Positions 17,536-26,968 of a stretch of 64,000 nt of DNA are shown one piece after another. How positions within the stretch are numbered: the stretch's first letter is position 1; each line of letters begins with the position of its first letter. The notes under the pieces are model-generated. The model saw only the letters and a program-made list of their open reading frames with translations. It was not told where the DNA came from and did no database searches. The position numbers and the translations under genes were made by a program. This stretch comes from Erwinia rhapontici (GTDB lineage: Bacteria; Pseudomonadota; Gammaproteobacteria; Enterobacterales; Enterobacteriaceae), in contig NZ_VRKO01000011.1 of assembly GCF_012271765.1 (NCBI RefSeq), positions 25,646-89,645 of the forward strand, written 5' to 3'.

Positions 17536-19668
17536 ATGAAAATCGAATACAGCACGGTAGCTGAACTGCGCCGCGAGTTTATGCGTAGCGTTGTTGCACC
17601 CGTTGTAGCTGTGGTGCTTTTTGCCCTGATAGGGTGTGGGTTTACTGCATATTGGGTCACCGTGCAAAGCAATGCCAAAGCACAAGAAAAACAACAACAG
17701 GTTATTGAAAACATTTTCGCCCAGCACCTGGTCGACTTTACTCTTCAGCACAAAAACCTATTGAATGGACCGGATCTAATTTCACAGCTGGCGAAGCCCA
17801 CAGAATTTGGCAGCTGGCTGTTTCATCTTGTTGGCGATAATGAAATGTATCTTCTGGATGCAGAGCAGCGTCCAGTGGTCAGCTGGCTGGAGGGCAAGCT
17901 GACCCCCGTTTCCAGCTACGATGCGCTCAGCCCGTCACTATCGCATTGGCTGCTTCCCACGGCATCGCCGGCTCTTATCCATGATTTTATCCGCCTGCGT
18001 GGCCGGGTTGCGGAGGTGGTGATCGGCACTCTGCCGGATCATTCCGGGCGACGACTGGTGTTTATCCGCTATCTGCATTACAGCTTTATCGATTTCCTTG
18101 AGCATCGCGGTGTGGTCAGCCATTTTCGCTTTACCCCCAGCGTGCCAGACCAGCCCAATAGCGCTGGTTTTCTTCTGACCTCAGCAAGCGGTATTCCCGT
18201 CAGCAGTGTCTCCTGGATACCCATGCGCCCCGGCAGCCAGATGCTGATGGTGACAGGCCCGCTGATTGCGGTGGCCATTTTGAGTATCACACTGATGTGC
18301 ATCATTATGACGCGCCGCCTGTGGCATTCATCCCTCAAGCTCTCCAGCTCAATGCGCCGCCTCGCCGCCAGCGAAGCGCACGCCCAGCATCTGGCCCGCC
18401 ATGATGTGCTCACCGGCTTGCCCAACCGCGCCTGGATAGAAGAACAGCTCAATGAGCGATTGCATCAGTTACCTCTGAAGCGCGGGAAGCTGGCGCTGCT
18501 GCTGCTCGACCTCGATCGCTTTAAAATGATCAACGACACCTATGGCCACCATACGGGCGATGATCTGATCGTCGAGATCGGTCAACGGCTGTCGTCGCTG
18601 TTACCAGTACAGGATGCTGTCGGACGTCTGGGTGGTGATGAGTTCGTGGTGATGATCGGTGATGTAGAAGACGATCAGCAGGTTGCCGAACTGTGCCAAA
18701 AAATTATTACCCGGCTGGCCGAACCGATGACGCTGCGCGGTCATACGCTATGGGTAGGCGTCAGTATTGGGGTGGCACTGTCACCACGGCATGGGCTGGA
18801 GCGGCTGGAACTGATGCGCAAAGCCGATATTTCCCTCTACGCTGCCAAAGCGGAAGGACGCGGGCGCTACTGCCTGTTTGTTCCAGCCATGGATGAAGCC
18901 CTGCAAAAACGTCAGCGGCTGGCGCAGCAACTCCATCTGGCGCTGGAAAATGAGACGGGATTAATGCAGTGGTATCAGCCGATTATGGATGTCAGTGGCC
19001 AAAAAATCATTGCCGTCGAAGCGCTATTGCGCTGGCAGCATTCGCAGCTTGGCAACATCTCGCCGGCGGAGTTTGTGCCGATTGCCGAAGAGACCGGGCT
19101 GATTATTGCTCTGGGCGAGTGGGTGCTGGAGCAGGCCTGTAAACTGGCGATCACCTGTCCAAAACTGATCGTTGCCGTCAATGTTTCACCCCTGCAATTC
19201 CTTGCCCCTGGGTTTATTGACAATCTGATGGCGATTATGGCGCGGCATGGGATCAATCCGCAGCAAATCGAACTGGAAATTACCGAAGGCGTGCTGCTGG
19301 AAAATGAACAGCATGCGCTGAAAACCATTAAGACCCTACGCGCCGCCGGATTCTGTATTGCGCTCGACGATTTCGGCACCGGTTATTCCAGCCTGAGCTA
19401 TCTGGTCCAGTTCCCGGTTGATACCATTAAAATCGACCGCGCCTTCACTCAGTCGCTAGGGGTACGCGAAAACTCAGCCACCATCGTTGAATCGGTGATC
19501 AAGCTGGGGCACAGTCTGGGTATTACCGTTACCGCCGAAGGGGTGGAAACCGAAGAGCAGCGATTGATGCTGGCCTCGGCAGGTTGCGATCGTTTACAGG
19601 GATTCCTTCTCAGTAAGCCACAGCCGGCGGAACAACTGCATGCGCTGCTGCGCGAGAGGCATGGCTGA
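17536..19668 (+). CDS. Membrane GGDEF-EAL cyclic-di-GMP enzyme
   Basis: A 710-residue protein. Residues 20-42 form a membrane segment, then a CHASE4-like periplasmic sensor region runs to about 230, and a second membrane segment lies at about 234-257. The GGDEF motif is at residues 366-370 and is intact, but the inhibitory RxxD site upstream is replaced (PVQD). The EAL domain starts with EALLRW at 495 and keeps NVSP, ELEITEG, DDFGTGYSS, KIDRAF and AEGVE, so phosphodiesterase activity is likely. It may make, break or only break cyclic di-GMP. It stands alone on the plus strand. Confidence 0.92.
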   Translation: MKIEYSTVAELRREFMRSVVAPVVAVVLFALIGCGFTAYWVTVQSNAKAQEKQQQVIENIFAQHLVDFTLQHKNLLNGPDLISQLAKPTEFGSWLFHLVGDNEMYLLDAEQRPVVSWLEGKLTPVSSYDALSPSLSHWLLPTASPALIHDFIRLRGRVAEVVIGTLPDHSGRRLVFIRYLHYSFIDFLEHRGVVSHFRFTPSVPDQPNSAGFLLTSASGIPVSSVSWIPMRPGSQMLMVTGPLIAVAILSITLMCIIMTRRLWHSSLKLSSSMRRLAASEAHAQHLARHDVLTGLPNRAWIEEQLNERLHQLPLKRGKLALLLLDLDRFKMINDTYGHHTGDDLIVEIGQRLSSLLPVQDAVGRLGGDEFVVMIGDVEDDQQVAELCQKIITRLAEPMTLRGHTLWVGVSIGVALSPRHGLERLELMRKADISLYAAKAEGRGRYCLFVPAMDEALQKRQRLAQQLHLALENETGLMQWYQPIMDVSGQKIIAVEALLRWQHSQLGNISPAEFVPIAEETGLIIALGEWVLEQACKLAITCPKLIVAVNVSPLQFLAPGFIDNLMAIMARHGINPQQIELEITEGVLLENEQHALKTIKTLRAAGFCIALDDFGTGYSSLSYLVQFPVDTIKIDRAFTQSLGVRENSATIVESVIKLGHSLGITVTAEGVETEEQRLMLASAGCDRLQGFLLSKPQPAEQLHALLRERHG

Positions 19669-19762
19669 GCGCCGTCAGGCTTATTTTGGTCGCCCCGGGC
19701 GCATATCTCCGTATAATGCGCCCCCTGATGATAGCCCGCTCCGGGTGAATTGAGTTGATGTG

Positions 19763-20101
19763 ATGAAAAAGCTGTTCTCGCTGTTAGTGCTCGCTGCCGC
19801 CGTACTGTCGTTGTGGTGGTTTATGTTCAGAAGCCCGGCCCACGATCCGCATTATGACGCCGCTGCCTGTGCCGCCGTCGATGTGCTGGGCACGCCGACC
19901 AGCGAGCAGGACTTCGCCGATAAAATTCGTACAGTTATTATTAACGAAAACAGCTCTTACTCGGTCAAACAGGTCAGCTACGACGATCGGCTGGGCCGAT
20001 CGTCGATTGAGAAGTACCAGGCGCTCAGCGTGGAGCAAAAAAAGGCTGCCGCAAAGGATGTAGCCAGCTGCATTGATGTGATGAACGCCGCCGGACACTG
20101 A
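19763..20101 (+). CDS. Small exported or membrane-anchored protein of unknown function
   Basis: A 112-residue protein beginning MKKLFSLLVLAAAVLSLWWFMF, a signal anchor or signal peptide. The rest is soluble with two cysteines, in DAAACAAVDV and DVASCIDVM, about 75 residues apart, which could form a disulfide in the periplasm. A GTG one codon earlier is an alternative start. I do not recognise the family. It lies 94 bases after the GGDEF-EAL gene and converges on the chemoreceptor gene. Confidence 0.6.
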   Translation: MKKLFSLLVLAAAVLSLWWFMFRSPAHDPHYDAAACAAVDVLGTPTSEQDFADKIRTVIINENSSYSVKQVSYDDRLGRSSIEKYQALSVEQKKAAAKDVASCIDVMNAAGH

Positions 20102-20107
20102 CGCTCC

Positions 20108-21589
20108 TCAGGCAAAGCGGAAGACCGCAATCGCCTGCTGAACAGCCTCAGCCTGACGCTGTTGCAGTTGAGCCACTTCCAGCGTTTCTGCCACATGTTT
20201 CAGGTTGTGCTGCACGCTGCTGTCAATGCTCTCCACGCTGTCTTTCATCTGCGTGATACTGGTGAGCTGCTGGTCGTTCATATCGGCCAGCTCCTTCACG
20301 AGGTCATTCAATCCGTTGATGGTTTGAATAATTTCCTGCATGGTTTTTCCCGCCTCGGCGACCTGCTCAGTACCGCTGTGGGTGCGTTCTACAGAGGTCG
20401 AGATCAGTTGGCGAATATCTTTCGCCGCATTTTCGCAACGCCCGGCCAGAATGCGTACTTCCGCCGCCACCACGGCAAAACCCTGACCGTGCTGACCCGC
20501 GTTAGCCGCCTCAACGGACGCATTCAGTGACAGGATATTGGTCTGGAAGGCGATGCCGTCGATCAGTTCCAGAATGACATTAATGCGTTGCGACTCCTGC
20601 TCGATCTGCGTCATCGAGTTCACCGCTGAGGCGATATTCTCTCCGCCGCGTTTTGCCACCCTGTTCGCGCCCTGCGCAAGCTGCTGTGCGGCATGCGCTT
20701 TTTCACTGGTCAACGTGGCGGCTTCACTCATCTGCTCCATCGCCGTTGCAGCAACGGCCAGTGCATTCGCCTGCTCATCGGTGCGCTGCGAAAGCGCAGC
20801 ATTACGTTGCAGAATACTGTCTGACTCCTCCAGCAATGTGCTGACCCCTTCGCTCACCTGATTGAGCGTGCCCCGCATGGTACCCAGCGTACTGCTGAAC
20901 GTGCGGGCAAACGGCGTTTTGCTTTCATTGCTTCCCTGCCCCAGCGTCAGGCGCCCGGGTTCGCGGTTAATCCACGCCGCCAGCTCAGCCACTTCGCACG
21001 CCGCGCGGGCATCCGCCGCCATACGGTGGGCGATAAAGATCAGGATAGCGGTTTGTGCCACGACGAAAATGGCGTGGAACACCACCATATGGAAACCGGG
21101 ATGCGTAAAACAGACGATGCCGTAGAGGTCGTTTTCCTGAAAATAGTTGAACAGAGCATGGTGCACGGCAGCGGTGGCAGCGCCCATCAGCAGCGGACGA
21201 AAGTCGCGGTAAGCGAGTAATGCGGAAAGCAGGACAAAGATGGAGAAGTGGTATTCAACTTCTCCCTGACCGAGTTGAATCAACAGCGCGGAAAACGCGA
21301 TCAACGTAAAAGCAAACCACAGCCGGGTGATCAGGCGGCCAGGCCAGACATAACGTACCAGCGTGGCGACAATCGCCAGCGCCCCGCCAACGCCGAGCGC
21401 CAGCATGAAGGAGTCCATCATCCAGCCAATGAGACAGGCAATGGCCCACATGCCCCACGACAGGAAAAGCATCAAAAAATCAGCCTGTTGCCAGATTTTT
21501 ACCAATGAAACCATCTCACTGCTCCCGCCAATAGCCGGCGGTAACGATGTATCGACCATAATTGTTTCCCGGGCAAGTAAAGTGGGCAT
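20108..21589 (-). CDS. Methyl-accepting chemotaxis protein with multispan N-terminus
   Basis: A 493-residue chemoreceptor-like protein. The N-terminal 200 residues hold about six membrane segments rather than the usual two flanking a periplasmic domain, so the signal may be sensed in the membrane. After that comes the coiled-coil signalling domain with the hairpin tip GIAFQTNILSLNASVEAANAGQHGQGFAVVAAEVR. No C-terminal NWETF-like methylase-docking peptide is present. An internal ATG at residue 11 (21559) is an alternative start. Ligand unknown. Confidence 0.9.
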   Translation of the reverse strand: MPTLLARETIMVDTSLPPAIGGSSEMVSLVKIWQQADFLMLFLSWGMWAIACLIGWMMDSFMLALGVGGALAIVATLVRYVWPGRLITRLWFAFTLIAFSALLIQLGQGEVEYHFSIFVLLSALLAYRDFRPLLMGAATAAVHHALFNYFQENDLYGIVCFTHPGFHMVVFHAIFVVAQTAILIFIAHRMAADARAACEVAELAAWINREPGRLTLGQGSNESKTPFARTFSSTLGTMRGTLNQVSEGVSTLLEESDSILQRNAALSQRTDEQANALAVAATAMEQMSEAATLTSEKAHAAQQLAQGANRVAKRGGENIASAVNSMTQIEQESQRINVILELIDGIAFQTNILSLNASVEAANAGQHGQGFAVVAAEVRILAGRCENAAKDIRQLISTSVERTHSGTEQVAEAGKTMQEIIQTINGLNDLVKELADMNDQQLTSITQMKDSVESIDSSVQHNLKHVAETLEVAQLQQRQAEAVQQAIAVFRFA

Positions 21590-22067
21590 CCTGAAAGATC
21601 ATTAACGGCAGAATTGGCGAGGATCTTTACAACTATATAGCGTTATCTTGCGGGTGGGGTTACGGGGGCGTTATCAATCTGTGAGGAAACAAGTAAAAAA
21701 GGCCGCTTTAGCAGCAGCCTTTTACTGAAACGACATCATTTTAAAAAGATTTACTAAAGTGACATCCGGCGTCATCTTCAGACTTCTTTATTTATTCACT
21801 TTCTCATCCGCCGCAGACAGGGTCGCTGAAAAAGGACTGCATGTAGAAATTTCCCTGGTGAGGCCGAAATTTTGCCTTGCCAAACTGGAAGGACAGCAGG
21901 ATATTAGTATCGTCTGATTCACATCGCCGCCCATGACTCATACTTTAGGCATTTTTATCATTCCGGGATAGGGGGAAAAACACTCTTGAAATACCTGGGA
22001 ATAAATGATAATTACGCGTGGTTAATATACAAGTTATCTTATTAATTGTTATTCGAATAATGAGAGC
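21590..22067. other. Gene-poor region between chemoreceptor and GNAT genes
   Basis: No convincing gene fills these 478 bases. A bidirectional terminator-like hairpin lies at 21695-21724. A short open stretch in plus frame around 21815-21926 ends in TGA but has no start or recognised family, and may be a gene remnant. The last 100 bases are AT-rich and should hold the promoter of the GNAT gene. Confidence 0.6.
21695..21724. terminator. Bidirectional terminator-like hairpin without an obvious gene
   Basis: AAAAGGCCGCT-ttagc-AGCAGCCTTTT pairs as AAAAGGC/GCCTTTT and GCT/AGC with one mismatch, flanked by A and T runs so it would act in both directions. No intact gene ends near it; it may be left from a lost gene. 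Confidence 0.5.
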
Positions 22068-22487
22068 ATGAGGCTAATGAAAATCACTGTAACTGATACG
22101 CCCGAAAATGCTGATGAAGCGTTTGTTATCAACAGCCTGTGGCAGCACAATGCAAAAATAACCCCCGTTGATATCCACCCCCTTTTTCTTACGTTACGCG
22201 ACGAAAACCAGCAAATCTTTGCAGGCCTGGTCGCAAGAACCTGGTGGGGGGGGTTGGAAGTGCAGTATTTGTGGGTCAGCGATGCCTGCCGGGGTAAAGG
22301 TGTGGGGCGTGACCTGATGCTGGCAGCAGAACAAGAAGCAAAACAACGCGGCTGTCATATGGCCTATGTTGATACGTTCAATTTCCAGGCCGTCGGATTT
22401 TACGAGAAGTTAGGCTACTCCGCTTATGGCGAACTCGGCGATTATGCACATTTGCATACGCGCCACTATCTGGCTAAGAAGATCTGA
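22068..22487 (+). CDS. GNAT-family N-acetyltransferase
   Basis: A 139-residue acetyltransferase. The acetyl-CoA-binding motif A is RGKGVGRDLMLAAEQEAKQRGC (about residues 77-98), preceded by VQYLWVSDACRGKG and followed by YVDTFNFQAVGFYEKLGY, the usual motif B. The protein is of the small single-domain type that acetylates antibiotics, amines or amino acids; the substrate is unknown. An ATG three codons in is an alternative start. It is 20 bases from the regulator gene and may be cotranscribed. Confidence 0.88.
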   Translation: MRLMKITVTDTPENADEAFVINSLWQHNAKITPVDIHPLFLTLRDENQQIFAGLVARTWWGGLEVQYLWVSDACRGKGVGRDLMLAAEQEAKQRGCHMAYVDTFNFQAVGFYEKLGYSAYGELGDYAHLHTRHYLAKKI

Positions 22488-22507
22488 AATACACCTCAGG
22501 GGGAAAA

Positions 22508-23197
22508 ATGGAATCACCGGAAGATAAACCACGATCAAGCCTCAATGCTCTGATTGCCATGATGGAACACTTATCCGAACCCTGGGGTATCAAGGCCCCC
22601 GATTCAGAACACCTGTATATGAATAAAGCGGCGTACTTATATACCAATACGCCGAAAAACTTTGCGATTGAAGGCCGATTCGACAGTGATTTTCCTGCCG
22701 CATGGGCCGAATGTGAAGACGAGCTTATTGAGCACGATCGTCGCACTCAGGCGTGTAACGGACGGGTTGCCGTGATCGAAACTCACTACTGGTATGGGCA
22801 GAAAACCTTAACGCCCTATGTCTGTGAAAAAATCCCACTGTATGGAGAAAATGGGGATTTTATCGGTATTGCATGGAACGCTAAACTGCTCAACACCATG
22901 TCACCGCTGAAATATATCACTCAGCAAAAACCCGGGGTGCTGACAACCGAAGTCGATAACGATGTGTTTACCCGTTCCGAACTGGATACGCTTTTTTTGA
23001 TGCTGCAACGCTTATCTACGAAAGAAATAGCGCGGATTTATAATCTCAGCCATCGCACCGTAGAGAACCGGATTTATAACATCTATCAAAAAGCGGGGGT
23101 GCATACCCTGAGCCAGTTCGAAGAGTATTGCCGCCACGCAGGGTTGGACAATTTTATACCGGACCGTCTGATTGAAAAGGGCATCCAGTTTATTTAA
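22508..23197 (+). CDS. PAS-LuxR type transcriptional regulator
   Basis: A 229-residue protein with an N-terminal PAS-like sensory domain (about residues 15-130, with KAPDSEHLYMNKAAY and IPLYGENGDFIGIAWNA) and a C-terminal LuxR/GerE helix-turn-helix (FTRSELDTLFLMLQRLSTKEIARIYNLSHRTVENRIYNIYQKAG). It lacks a phosphorylatable receiver domain, so it likely binds a small molecule. It starts 20 bases after the GNAT gene and is followed after 19 bases by a nucleobase-type permease, which may be its target or share its inducer. Confidence 0.85.
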   Translation: MESPEDKPRSSLNALIAMMEHLSEPWGIKAPDSEHLYMNKAAYLYTNTPKNFAIEGRFDSDFPAAWAECEDELIEHDRRTQACNGRVAVIETHYWYGQKTLTPYVCEKIPLYGENGDFIGIAWNAKLLNTMSPLKYITQQKPGVLTTEVDNDVFTRSELDTLFLMLQRLSTKEIARIYNLSHRTVENRIYNIYQKAGVHTLSQFEEYCRHAGLDNFIPDRLIEKGIQFI

Positions 23198-23216
23198 TTT
23201 TTGCTAAGGAAACTCC

Positions 23217-24512
23217 GTGATTCGTATTGAAGACTACCCGTTAAGTCGCGTACCTGAAAATAAGCGCGTCTCATTTTTAAGCGTTGCCGTGGTCCATATG
23301 GGTATGCTTACCGCACTCGACCAATTTATGCTGGGGGCGGTACTGGGGGATTCGATGAGTCTGGCCTCCGCTTTCCTGGCCATTCTGGCCGGCAGCGTGA
23401 TCTTTGGCATCGTGACCTTCGGGCTGGGCTATGCCGGGATGAAAGAAGGCATATCCGGGAGCTTACTGGCGCGCTGGTGCGGTTTTGGTCGCATCGGTTC
23501 GGTGTTGATTGGCCTGGTCGTCGCCGTCAGCCTCCTCGGCTGGTTTGGCATTCAAAATGCCATCTTCGCCAAGTCGTTGAATTTTGCCCTCGGTGGCGCC
23601 CTGGGGTTCCCGCTGGCCGCCAGTCTTTCCGGCCTGCTGCTGACCGTGCTGGTGACCTTCGGGTTTAAAGCGCTGCGCGTAACCGCCCGTATCGCCGTGC
23701 CGCTGTTTATTTGTCTGGTGGCGTTTATCTCCTTCCAGACGTTGTCCGGCCACACTCTTCAGCAAATTATTGACCTGCCGCCCACCGGTAGCCCGCTGAC
23801 CATCAGCGCGGCCATCACCATGGTGGTTGGCGGAGCGATTGTTGCCAGCCTGATGACGCCGGATCTGACCCGTTATTCACGCTCATCCAGGCATGTGGCC
23901 GGCGTAACTCTGCTGACGATTATTGCCGGAGAGTTTATCGTGAACGGGTTGGCCATTATGATTGCCCGCACGCTGCAAACGGCCGATGTCGTGACGATTA
24001 TGTCGCAGGTAGCCGGCGGCGTCGGGTTACTGGTGGTGATTCTTTCCACACTGCGCGTGAACGATTTAAACCTCTACTCCTCTTCTCTCGGGGTGATTAA
24101 CGCCGTCGAAGGTATCTCCGGTAAAAAGTTACAATACCGGAATACCACGCTGGTGATTGGCGTGCTGGGCACCCTGCTCTCGGTGCTGGGTATCCTTGAC
24201 CGCTTCGTTGACTTCCTCACCGTGCTGGGCGTGGTGTTCCCTCCGATCCTCGGCATTATGCTGGTTGACTATCTGCTGCTGCGCACACACCGTGCCGCGC
24301 TGGATAAAAGCCGTGCAGAAGGAAAACTGCCTGGGGACAGCGAAACACCAACCATTGGCTGGATAGCGATTATCGCGACGCTTGTCGGCAGTGTGATTGG
24401 CCTGATGACCGAGTGGGGTGTGCCAACGATTAACTCGCTGCTGGTGTCGTGCGTGATTTATTACGTGTTATCGCTGGCGTTACGTGACCGGGCGGTGGTT
24501 CCGTCGCGTTAA
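23217..24512 (+). CDS. NCS1 (cytosine permease-like) transporter
   Basis: A 431-residue membrane protein with about twelve hydrophobic segments. The N-terminal region PENKRVSFLSVAVVHMGMLTALDQFMLGA and the LLGWFGIQNA, MTPDLTRYSRSSRHVA and NDLNLYSSSLG stretches match the CodB branch of the nucleobase:cation symporter-1 family. It would import cytosine or a related compound. The start is GTG with AAGGA eight bases upstream; no deaminase gene is next to it. It follows the PAS-LuxR regulator closely. Confidence 0.88.
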   Translation: MIRIEDYPLSRVPENKRVSFLSVAVVHMGMLTALDQFMLGAVLGDSMSLASAFLAILAGSVIFGIVTFGLGYAGMKEGISGSLLARWCGFGRIGSVLIGLVVAVSLLGWFGIQNAIFAKSLNFALGGALGFPLAASLSGLLLTVLVTFGFKALRVTARIAVPLFICLVAFISFQTLSGHTLQQIIDLPPTGSPLTISAAITMVVGGAIVASLMTPDLTRYSRSSRHVAGVTLLTIIAGEFIVNGLAIMIARTLQTADVVTIMSQVAGGVGLLVVILSTLRVNDLNLYSSSLGVINAVEGISGKKLQYRNTTLVIGVLGTLLSVLGILDRFVDFLTVLGVVFPPILGIMLVDYLLLRTHRAALDKSRAEGKLPGDSETPTIGWIAIIATLVGSVIGLMTEWGVPTINSLLVSCVIYYVLSLALRDRAVVPSR

Positions 24513-24521
24513 GAAACCCTT

Positions 24522-24556
24522 AAAAAATCGGGCAGAGCACGCTTCGCCTCTGCCCG
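24522..24556 (-). terminator. Rho-independent terminator for the chain-length regulator gene
   Basis: On the minus strand CGGGCAGAG-gcgaagcgtg-CTCTGCCCG is followed by ATTTTTTA. Stem of nine base pairs, loop of ten, good T-run. It lies 22 bases past the stop codon of the minus-strand Wzz-type gene, in the convergent gap with the NCS1 permease. Confidence 0.85.
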
Positions 24557-24577
24557 GTTGGACACACCATTCAAGCG

Positions 24578-25705
24578 CTATGATAACCTGTCCGTTGTCA
24601 GACGATGCTGCTTAATCGCTGTATTTAACAGCACATAGCCACAGCCCGCAATCAAGCCCGCCAGAGCAGATAACAGGACAATCAGCGAGCGTTTTGGTGC
24701 ATCACGTTGAAGCGGCACCATGGGAGCGCGCATATATTTAAATGGCTGGAAAATCAGCTTGTCGATGTTCAGCTCATTGATTTTTTCAATATACAGATGA
24801 CGATTCTGCAAATCAGCATTCAGCACGGTCGGGGTCTTAAGAGACTCGACGATTTTCAGCTTACGATCGAGGCCATCTGCCCCCAGCGTCACCGGAAAAT
24901 CCGGGTCATCCTGATTGGATGAACCATGGCTCCATGACGGTTTCTGCAACCCGGCAGCCTTGGCGATTTCAAGGGCATATTGCAGGCGTTCGAGATTGAT
25001 ACGATAGGCCGTTTCCGCGCGCGCGCTGTCGAAATTATATTTCCCAATGGCCTGGCTTTTACGCATTTCAACCTGATAGCGAAGACGATGATATACATCA
25101 TCTTCAACCACGGTTGTCACATAGTTAATATAGCCCTGCAGCAGGTCACGCGCGACAACCGGATTTTCAGCACTAAAGGTCACATCGTAGTAAAGATATT
25201 CTTTCTGATTCGCGGCTTTATCCTGCAAAGAGCTGCGCGATGAAATATTCCCCTGCAGAATAGCATTGATTAAGCGATGACGCATTTCCGGCGTATTCGC
25301 TTTATTTTTAGAGAGTTGTTTAAAATAATCGGTACTGACCAGATATTTTTCACGCAGATTATAGGCGTCAAAATTACGCATAAATTCGGATAACAAAGAA
25401 CCCGGCGAGATATCCGACTGAATATCCAGCACCTCCAGCGCGGCGAGCATCTTATCCATGCCTTGCAGCTGCGTCGCTTGCGGTATGATCAGCTCCGCTG
25501 AACTGGTCCAGCGCTGCGGCAACAGGTAGCTCACCGCCACGCCACCTGACATGGCAATAACGCAAAAGAACATAATGGTGAATTTACTTCTCACCAGAAT
25601 ACTCAGTAGTTCAATTAAATTTATTTCATCATCGGAATGATCCGGTTGAGACAATCCGCCGACGTGCGCAGAACGCACAGGGTCTATTATTCTGGGGGGA
25701 TTCAT
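24578..25705 (-). CDS. Wzz/FepE-type polysaccharide chain-length regulator
   Basis: A 375-residue inner-membrane protein read from the ATG at 25705, which has AGGAG seven bases before it; a frame 15 codons longer lacks such a signal. Membrane segment 1 is at about residues 40-62 (FTIMFFCVIAMSGGVAVSYLL) and segment 2 near the C-terminus (SLIVLLSALAGLIAGCGYVLL), with a long periplasmic domain rich in coiled coil between them. FepE-type proteins set very long O-antigen or related polymer length. No polysaccharide genes are adjacent. Related polysaccharide copolymerases are the alternative. Confidence 0.85.
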   Translation of the reverse strand: MNPPRIIDPVRSAHVGGLSQPDHSDDEINLIELLSILVRSKFTIMFFCVIAMSGGVAVSYLLPQRWTSSAELIIPQATQLQGMDKMLAALEVLDIQSDISPGSLLSEFMRNFDAYNLREKYLVSTDYFKQLSKNKANTPEMRHRLINAILQGNISSRSSLQDKAANQKEYLYYDVTFSAENPVVARDLLQGYINYVTTVVEDDVYHRLRYQVEMRKSQAIGKYNFDSARAETAYRINLERLQYALEIAKAAGLQKPSWSHGSSNQDDPDFPVTLGADGLDRKLKIVESLKTPTVLNADLQNRHLYIEKINELNIDKLIFQPFKYMRAPMVPLQRDAPKRSLIVLLSALAGLIAGCGYVLLNTAIKQHRLTTDRLS

Positions 25706-25881
25706 GGCATAACTCCTGTAGCGCCAGTAAGGTAGGAATATTCTCAACACAGTCCAGTGCAGTATTTAGCGATAAGATAATACTTATAAAAACGATAATT
25801 AAATCATCGTTACTTAACAATGTTTTCTTAACAATATTGGCTTAGATAAAATCGCTCTGAATAATAGCGCAAATGGGCGCC

Positions 25882-25912
25882 AAAAAAAATCAGTAAAATT
25901 ACTGATTTTTTT
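25882..25912. terminator. Bidirectional terminator after the ascG-like gene
   Basis: AAAAAAATCAGTAA-aa-TTACTGATTTTTTT forms a long stem with terminal A and T runs on both strands. It lies about 30 bases past the stop codon of the minus-strand repressor gene and separates it from the Wzz-type gene. Confidence 0.8.
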
Positions 25913-25942
25913 CGGGCCAATCATTCTGCAACAACTGAAACG

Positions 25943-26968
25943 TCAGGTTCGCCCCAGATAAGGCCCCGCCACCACTGATTCACGCACGATAAGCTGGCCG
26001 TTAAATGCCGGTAACGGCTCACCGGGCTGCCCATCGAGCATCAGTACCAACTTTTCCAGCGTATGCCGGATCATCTCTCCAACGGGGACATGAACCGTGG
26101 TGAGCGGTGGAACAAAAAACGATGCCATCGGAATATCATCGAAGCTCAGCAGAGACACATCCTGCGGAATGCGTTTTCCCGCGGCAGACAGCGCCCGGGC
26201 AGCACCGATGGCCATATCATCGTTACTCGCAACCAGCGCGGTAAACTCAGCGCCGCGCGCCAGCAGCTCCAGACCGGCTTCATAGCCGCTCTGGAGCGAC
26301 CAGCTGCCCTGTGCCACCCGCTGCGGGTTAAAGGCGATATGGTGCGCCTGAAGCGCTTCACGGTAACCTTTCAAGCGGCTGATGCCCGTAGGCGAACCGT
26401 CGGATCCCGAAATAAAGGCAATATCACGGTGCCCCTGAGAAACCAGATAATTAACGGCGTCCAGGGTGTTCTGTTCATGGGCGGCAAAGACGCAGTGCTG
26501 AGGATGTTTTTCCAGCTGGCGGTTCACCACAATAATCGGCTTGCGGGTTTGCTCAATAATCTCATCCAGTTCGGCGGTATTGAGGAAACGGGGATAGATG
26601 ATGATCGCATCGCAGCGCAGATCCAGCAGGAACTCAATGGCCTGGCGCTCCTGACGGGCATCATGCTTACCGTCGGCCAGTAACAGCTGGCGGCCATGCT
26701 GCTCGGTTAACGTTGCCGCCTGGAATAACAGCTCACTAAAATAAGGACCGTTATATAAGGTATTGGTGACCACCAGCCCGATATTTTGTGATTTATTGGT
26801 CGCCAGATTACGTGCCAGCAAATTAGGCCGATAGCCAGTTTCTTCAATCGCTTTAAATACCCGATCCTGCGTGGTTTTACTGACGTAACTATTTCCTGCC
26901 AGCACCCGTGAAACCGTGGCTTTTGAAACACCGGCTTTTTTTGCGACATCCAGCATGGTAATCATCAT
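25943..26968 (-). CDS. ascG: LacI-family repressor, AscG-like
   Basis: A 341-residue LacI/GalR regulator. The N-terminal helix-turn-helix is MLDVAKKAGVSKATVSRVLAGNSYVS and the hinge region is RPNLLARNLATNKSQNIGLVVTNTLYNGPYFSELLF, which is very close to E. coli AscG. The rest is a sugar-binding periplasmic-binding-protein fold with VASNDDMAIGAARAL and SFDDIPMASF. It is divergent from the beta-glucoside PTS genes and should repress them; a TGAAACCGGTT-type operator lies at 27238-27251. Confidence 0.88.
   Translation of the reverse strand: MMITMLDVAKKAGVSKATVSRVLAGNSYVSKTTQDRVFKAIEETGYRPNLLARNLATNKSQNIGLVVTNTLYNGPYFSELLFQAATLTEQHGRQLLLADGKHDARQERQAIEFLLDLRCDAIIIYPRFLNTAELDEIIEQTRKPIIVVNRQLEKHPQHCVFAAHEQNTLDAVNYLVSQGHRDIAFISGSDGSPTGISRLKGYREALQAHHIAFNPQRVAQGSWSLQSGYEAGLELLARGAEFTALVASNDDMAIGAARALSAAGKRIPQDVSLLSFDDIPMASFFVPPLTTVHVPVGEMIRHTLEKLVLMLDGQPGEPLPAFNGQLIVRESVVAGPYLGRT

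Noticed and set aside
21815..21926. Short plus-strand open stretch as a gene
   Set aside because: About 35 codons with no start codon in context and no recognised family; noted only as a possible remnant.
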